Assembly: GCA_937894055.1 (NCBI GenBank)
Contig: CALDHQ010000671.1
Location: forward strand, 1 to 9,523
DNA: 9,523 nucleotides
Origin: an uncultured Polymorphobacter sp.
Lineage (GTDB): Bacteria > Pseudomonadota > Alphaproteobacteria > Sphingomonadales > Sphingomonadaceae
Reading direction: 5' to 3'
Part shown: piece after piece, positions 6,511-9,523 of the stretch
How the letters are laid out: the number at the start of each line of letters is the position of its first letter
How positions within the stretch are numbered: position 1 is the stretch's first letter
Translations under genes and position numbers: made by a program
Notes under the pieces: model-generated
What the model was told of the DNA's origin: nothing
The model's database searches: none
The model's input: only the letters and a program-made list of their open reading frames with translations

Positions 6511-6625
6511 CTCGTCCCTTGCACTTGTGGTGGGGGTGAAAGACTGGCCTAGTCGGGAAGACAGGCTAAGGAAAGAGCCTCCGGCGGGCAGGCCTGAGGC
6601 CTGCACCCGATTATTAGGAAGCACC
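6511..6625. promoter_or_regulatory. Divergent spacer between aminotransferase and photolyase, with hairpin-rich photolyase leader
   Basis: 115 bp hold both promoters and both ribosome sites. On the plus strand three hairpins lie in a row: GACT/AGTC (6542-6545 with 6551-6554), AGGCT/AGCCT (6563-6567 with 6576-6580), and a perfect 7-bp stem GCAGGCC/GGCCTGC (6588-6594 with 6598-6604). GGGT at 6534-6537 can also pair with ACCC at 6605-6608 and would close all three into a junction. No known riboswitch class was recognised. The photolyase ribosome site AGGAAG (6616-6621) lies just after this structure. No clear -35/-10 pair was found. Confidence 0.4.
6588..6604 (+). repeat. Perfect 7-bp hairpin in the photolyase leader
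   Basis: GCAGGCC, loop TGA, GGCCTGC. The stem is GC-rich and followed by ACCCGATTATT rather than a T run, so it is a poor terminator match and more likely a leader-RNA stem or a protein-binding palindrome. Confidence 0.45.
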
Positions 6626-8008
6626 ATGGTAGCGCCGCAGATTATCTGGTTCCGGCAGGACTTGCGGATTGAGGATCAGGCCGCCGTTGCGGCGGCAGCG
6701 GCGGCGGGGCCGGTGATTGCCGTCTATGTCCTTGACGACGCAACGCCGGGCGAACGGCGCATGGGCGGGGCGTCGCGCTGGTGGCTGCACCACAGCCTTG
6801 CGGCGCTCGACACTGCGCTCGCGGCGCGTGGCGCCCGGTTGCTGCTGCTGCGCGGCCGCGCCGGCGTTGTGCTCCCCGAACTCGCCGCCGTTACCGGCGC
6901 AACGACGGTCCACGCGCTGCACCACTACGAACCCTATGCGCTGACCCAGCAAGCCGAAGTCGCCAAACGCCTCGACCTGCGGCTGCACGACGGGCTGACC
7001 TTGCTGCCGCCAGACGCGCTAACCACCGGCGGTGGTGGCCGTTACCGCATCTTCACGCCGTGGTGGAACGCGCTGCAGACACACATGCCGCCGCACACGC
7101 CGCAACCCGGCCCGGCGCGGCTCGAAATGGCACCCGCTCCGGCCGGCGACACGCTTACCGACTTGGCGCTGCTGCCGACACGGCCCGACTGGGCGACAGG
7201 GTTTCGCGACTGGCAGCCCGGGGAAGCCGGCGCGCGCGCGCGGCTCGAAGAATTTGCCGGCCACGTCGCAGGCTATGACACGGGCCGCAATTTTCCGGCA
7301 CAGGAAGCCACCTCGCGGCTGTCACCCCATCTGCATTTCGGCGAGATTTCCCCTGCGCAGGTCTGGGCGCGGCTGGCCGGCGAGCCCGGTGCGCGGCCGT
7401 TCCTGCGCCAGATCGGCTGGCGCGACTTTGCCGTGCAAACGCTCGATGCCTTCCCCGACCTGCATTGGCGCGCGATGCGTCCCGAGTTCGACAAGATCGC
7501 CTTTACCGGCGTGGATGGCGGCGACGGCGCCTACCAACTCGCGGCATGGCAGCGCGGCCGCACCGGCTATCCGATTGTTGACGCCGGCATGCGCGAACTC
7601 TGGGCGACGGGCTGGATGCACAACCGCGTCCGCATGATCGCCGCGAGCTTCCTGACCAAACATCTGCTCATCGACTGGCGCCACGGCGAGCGCTGGTTCT
7701 GGGATACGCTGGTCGATGCCGACCTCGCCAACAACGCCATGGGCTGGCAATGGGTGATGGGCTCGGGCGTCGATGCCGCGCCCTATTACCGCATCTTCGC
7801 CCCCGTCACCCAAAGCGCCAAGTTCGACGCCGCCGCCTATATCCGGCGCTGGGTGCCCGAGCTCGCCGCACTGCCCGATAAGTCCATCCATGCCCCCTGG
7901 GAACACGGCGGCGCACGCGGCTACCCGCCGCCGATTGTCGATCACGCGGCGGCGCGGGCGCGGGCCTCGGCGGCGCTAGCGAAGGTGAAGGCGACGCTTG
8001 CCGGCTAG
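6626..8008 (+). CDS. Cryptochrome/photolyase family protein (deoxyribodipyrimidine photo-lyase, class I-like)
   Basis: Family members bind FAD and use blue light to split pyrimidine dimers in DNA. ATG 6626 follows AGGAAG and gives 460 residues, the usual class I length; the upstream ATG 6527 adds unrelated residues. The N terminus (IIWFRQDLRIEDQAAV) opens the alpha/beta antenna domain to about residue 165. The FAD-binding helical domain follows, with TSRLSPHLHFGEISP, WQRGRTGYPIVDAGMRELWATGWMHNRVRM from W308, and IDWRHGERWFWDTLVDADLA. The NNAMGWQW motif keeps the Asn expected near FAD N5, aligned with E. coli N378. Two of three electron-transfer tryptophans are present by alignment with E. coli: W351 (W359) and W374 (W382). 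The W306 position has no Trp, and E. coli substrate-binding E274 is Q262 here (FLRQIGWRDF). CPD photolyase is the best guess, with reduced or altered activity possible. Confidence 0.87.
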   Translation: MVAPQIIWFRQDLRIEDQAAVAAAAAAGPVIAVYVLDDATPGERRMGGASRWWLHHSLAALDTALAARGARLLLLRGRAGVVLPELAAVTGATTVHALHHYEPYALTQQAEVAKRLDLRLHDGLTLLPPDALTTGGGGRYRIFTPWWNALQTHMPPHTPQPGPARLEMAPAPAGDTLTDLALLPTRPDWATGFRDWQPGEAGARARLEEFAGHVAGYDTGRNFPAQEATSRLSPHLHFGEISPAQVWARLAGEPGARPFLRQIGWRDFAVQTLDAFPDLHWRAMRPEFDKIAFTGVDGGDGAYQLAAWQRGRTGYPIVDAGMRELWATGWMHNRVRMIAASFLTKHLLIDWRHGERWFWDTLVDADLANNAMGWQWVMGSGVDAAPYYRIFAPVTQSAKFDAAAYIRRWVPELAALPDKSIHAPWEHGGARGYPPPIVDHAAARARASAALAKVKATLAG

Positions 8009-8025
8009 AGCCTAGCCGAGCTTTT
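8002..8025 (+). terminator. Intrinsic terminator overlapping the photolyase stop codon
   Basis: CGGCTAG (8002-8008) and CTAGCCG (8012-8018) form a perfect 7-bp stem with loop AGC, followed by AGCTTTTC containing four T. The TAG stop at 8006-8008 is part of the left arm. The T tract is short, so efficiency may be moderate. Confidence 0.65.
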
Positions 8026-8274
8026 CGGGGCCGGAGTGCCTGTGCGTCAAAGGATAACCCGCCAGAATTTATTGCCGATGCCAAAGCGACTGTTACCGAG
8101 ACACAACACTGCGCCACACAGTCGCAATTTGGCCCTTTCATGCTGTTGACTTCGCTTGACAGCCAATGTGACTGGTCATACCCAAACTAAGATGTGTGTG
8201 CGACTGACAGGTGGTTATCACCTTTACGGGCGGCACAACATCGGTCGGATTAACTTGGTAAGTGGGAGCATCTC
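8026..8274. promoter_or_regulatory. Promoter/regulatory spacer upstream of the autotransporter gene
   Basis: This non-coding stretch is lower in GC than its surroundings. It contains TTGACT (8146-8151) and TTGACA (8156-8161) ten bases apart, either of which could be a -35 element; TAAGAT (8188-8193) resembles a -10 but is too far from both. TGACTGGTCA (8169-8178) is a short palindrome. The heptamer GCGACTG occurs at 8086-8092, inverted at 8119-8125 and again at 8200-8206. No credible coding frame was found. The ribosome site GGGAG (8264-8268) lies six bases before ATG 8275. Confidence 0.45.
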
Positions 8275-9456
8275 ATGAATAGCAAATCTCTATGCGCCGC
8301 CGTTTCGGTGCTTGCGGCCGCCATAAGCGCTAGCGCTTCTGCGCAGGTTTTCGATGGCTCGACCGGTGCTGCGCCGACGCAGACCGTCGTCAATGGCACT
8401 TCGTCGACAGCAACGACGGGCGATTCGACCGTTCCACCGTTTCAGAACACCGTGACCACGGTCCAGAACCAGGCCGTCGATTCGACCACCGCGCCGACGA
8501 CCACTGCTGTCGGCCCGACGACCGTCAACGGCGTTGTCTATAATGGCAGCAAGACGGTCAGCGGCACCGGTACGCAGAACCGCACCTCGACGACAACGCT
8601 GTTCCAGACATTCAACCCCGGTCCGCCGCCATCTGTGATCAGCGCTGTTCCGGGCGGCCCGACCTATGCCAATGTCGGTTCGGCAACGGTCTCGGCGGTT
8701 TCGGCTTCGGGTACCGTTGGCAACATCGTCGAATCCTACGGCGCCGTGCTGTCGTCATCGGGTCCGGTGACCAACGCTTCGGTCGTCACTAAGACCAATT
8801 CCTACACTACAACCACTGCCGGCTCGGTAGCAACTGGCGGCACCGCCGGCACCACCTACGCGCAGCAGACCGGCACTGCGACATATGACCCGTCAACCGG
8901 TCTGGTCACAGTCAACCAGGGCACGACGACGGCGCAGACGACGGTCTCGGCACTCGGCATCAACACCACGGGCTCGATTCAGGCAACTGCGCTGGCAGCG
9001 AGCACGGTAAACGCAACCAACGTTGTCGCTTCGGGCGATGTCAGCGCGCGCACCTTCACTGCTGCGGGCAATACGGCCGGCGCGAGCGTATTTAACGCCA
9101 ATGGCGGTCGCATCACGGGTGTTGCCAATGGCACCGGCGCCAATGACGCGGTCAATGTCGGCCAGCTGACTGCGGCAACCACCGCACTTAACGCTACACT
9201 GGTCAACCAGATTGATTACGCCACCACGAGGGCCGAAGCCGGCACGGCTGTCGCCGTGGCGCTCGGTGGCGGCTTTTTCCTGCCTGCCAAGAAGTTCAAC
9301 ATCACCGTCAATTACGGCAATTATGAGGGCCAATCGGCCGTCGCTGGCTCGATTGGCTATCTTGTAAACGATAGCTTCGCGCTAAACGCCGGCCTTGCAG
9401 CGGCGTTCGAAAACGGTGGCACTGGCTTCCGTGTCGGCGGCACTTACGGCTTCTGA
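8275..9456 (+). CDS. Short trimeric autotransporter adhesin, YadA-type anchor
   Basis: A 393-residue type Vc autotransporter: three chains build one outer-membrane barrel that exposes their fused stalk. The signal peptide (MNSKSLCAAVSVLAAAISASASA) should be cut just before Q24. Residues 25-276 are a Thr/Ser/Gly/Ala-rich passenger with almost no lysine and no cysteine, low in complexity (repeated TTT, TVNG, SGTGTQN patterns). Residues 277-299 form the YadA-type neck, GGRITGVANGTGANDAVNVGQL. A short coiled stalk follows (TAATTALNATLVNQIDYATTRAEA). Residues about 325-393 are the YadA_anchor beta region (GGFFLPAKKFNITVNYGNYEGQ onward), ending in the C-terminal Phe (GGTYGF) recognised by the BAM machinery. 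It stands alone, with a long upstream regulatory spacer. The ligand cannot be predicted; a structural surface or biofilm role is as likely as adhesion to a host. Confidence 0.88.
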   Translation: MNSKSLCAAVSVLAAAISASASAQVFDGSTGAAPTQTVVNGTSSTATTGDSTVPPFQNTVTTVQNQAVDSTTAPTTTAVGPTTVNGVVYNGSKTVSGTGTQNRTSTTTLFQTFNPGPPPSVISAVPGGPTYANVGSATVSAVSASGTVGNIVESYGAVLSSSGPVTNASVVTKTNSYTTTTAGSVATGGTAGTTYAQQTGTATYDPSTGLVTVNQGTTTAQTTVSALGINTTGSIQATALAASTVNATNVVASGDVSARTFTAAGNTAGASVFNANGGRITGVANGTGANDAVNVGQLTAATTALNATLVNQIDYATTRAEAGTAVAVALGGGFFLPAKKFNITVNYGNYEGQSAVAGSIGYLVNDSFALNAGLAAAFENGGTGFRVGGTYGF

Positions 9457-9523
9457 TCGATTTGATCTGAAACACGGGAAATCCCGCTAGGCTGGCCTGG
9501 CGGAGATCGGACGAGCGTCGTGT
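9457..9523. other. Non-coding tail after the autotransporter
   Basis: 67 bases to the window edge. A small hairpin (CGGG/CCCG, 9475-9478 with 9483-9486, loop AAAT) could terminate the autotransporter transcript weakly; no T tract follows. Nothing else is supported. Confidence 0.3.

Noticed and set aside
6534..6608. Known riboswitch (cobalamin, FMN, SAM or glycine type)
   Set aside because: Recalled consensus boxes of these classes do not match; only generic hairpins are visible.
6527..6625. Extension of the photolyase to ATG 6527
   Set aside because: The added residues precede the conserved IIWFRQDLR start, have no ribosome site and correspond to the hairpin-rich leader.
6511..6627. Extension of the aminotransferase to ATG 6627
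   Set aside because: The extra 39 residues are not family-like and would overlap the photolyase start; ATG 6510 has a clear ribosome site.
8156..8193. TTGACA and TAAGAT as a sigma-70 promoter pair
   Set aside because: The spacing is about 26 bases instead of 16-18, so they cannot be a normal -35/-10 pair; they are listed only as elements.

Overview
The window looks like chromosomal DNA of a GC-rich alphaproteobacterium, probably of the Sphingomonadales. This is an inference from the GC-rich third codon positions, the close ATGA/GTGA gene overlaps, and protein sequences resembling sphingomonad homologues (KorA N terminus, class IV aminotransferase, photolyase, short trimeric autotransporter). 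No rRNA, tRNA, CRISPR array, insertion sequence or phage gene was seen.

Layout. (1) Positions 1-868, minus strand: one open frame running off the left edge that reads as pieces of three unrelated proteins: the N terminus of an HSL-type alpha/beta hydrolase, the middle of a CaiB/family III CoA-transferase, and what looks like the C terminus of an actinobacterial UPF0182-type protein. The joins lie at short stretches plausible for both partners, so a chimeric contig end is the leading explanation. (2) 869-1074: divergent promoter region with a perfect 10-bp inverted repeat. (3) 1075-4012: korA-korB, the two subunits of a 2-oxoacid (probably 2-oxoglutarate):ferredoxin oxidoreductase. (4) 4058-5624: a tightly overlapping three-gene operon of ECF sigma factor, single-pass membrane protein (probable anti-sigma) and secreted Met/His-rich Spy/CpxP-like protein. 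It has the logic of a CnrH/CnrY/CnrX-type envelope or metal stress switch. (5) 5632-6510, minus strand: class IV PLP aminotransferase, probably D-amino-acid transaminase. (6) 6511-6625: divergent spacer able to fold into several hairpins ahead of the photolyase. (7) 6626-8008: cryptochrome/photolyase-family flavoprotein with changes at two normally important positions, closed by a terminator hairpin that overlaps its stop codon. (8) 8009-8274: regulatory spacer. (9) 8275-9456: short trimeric autotransporter adhesin with a YadA-type anchor. (10) 9457-9523: non-coding tail.

How the genes relate. KorA and KorB form one enzyme that decarboxylates a 2-oxoacid to its acyl-CoA and passes electrons to ferredoxin, whose gene is not here. 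The sigma, membrane and periplasmic proteins form a self-contained signalling cassette; its stimulus and target promoters are unknown. The aminotransferase, photolyase and adhesin look like independent single-gene units.

The strongest leads are the three-part chimera at the left edge, the sigma cassette with its secreted putative sensor, and the altered photolyase. No clearly undescribed multi-gene system was identified.
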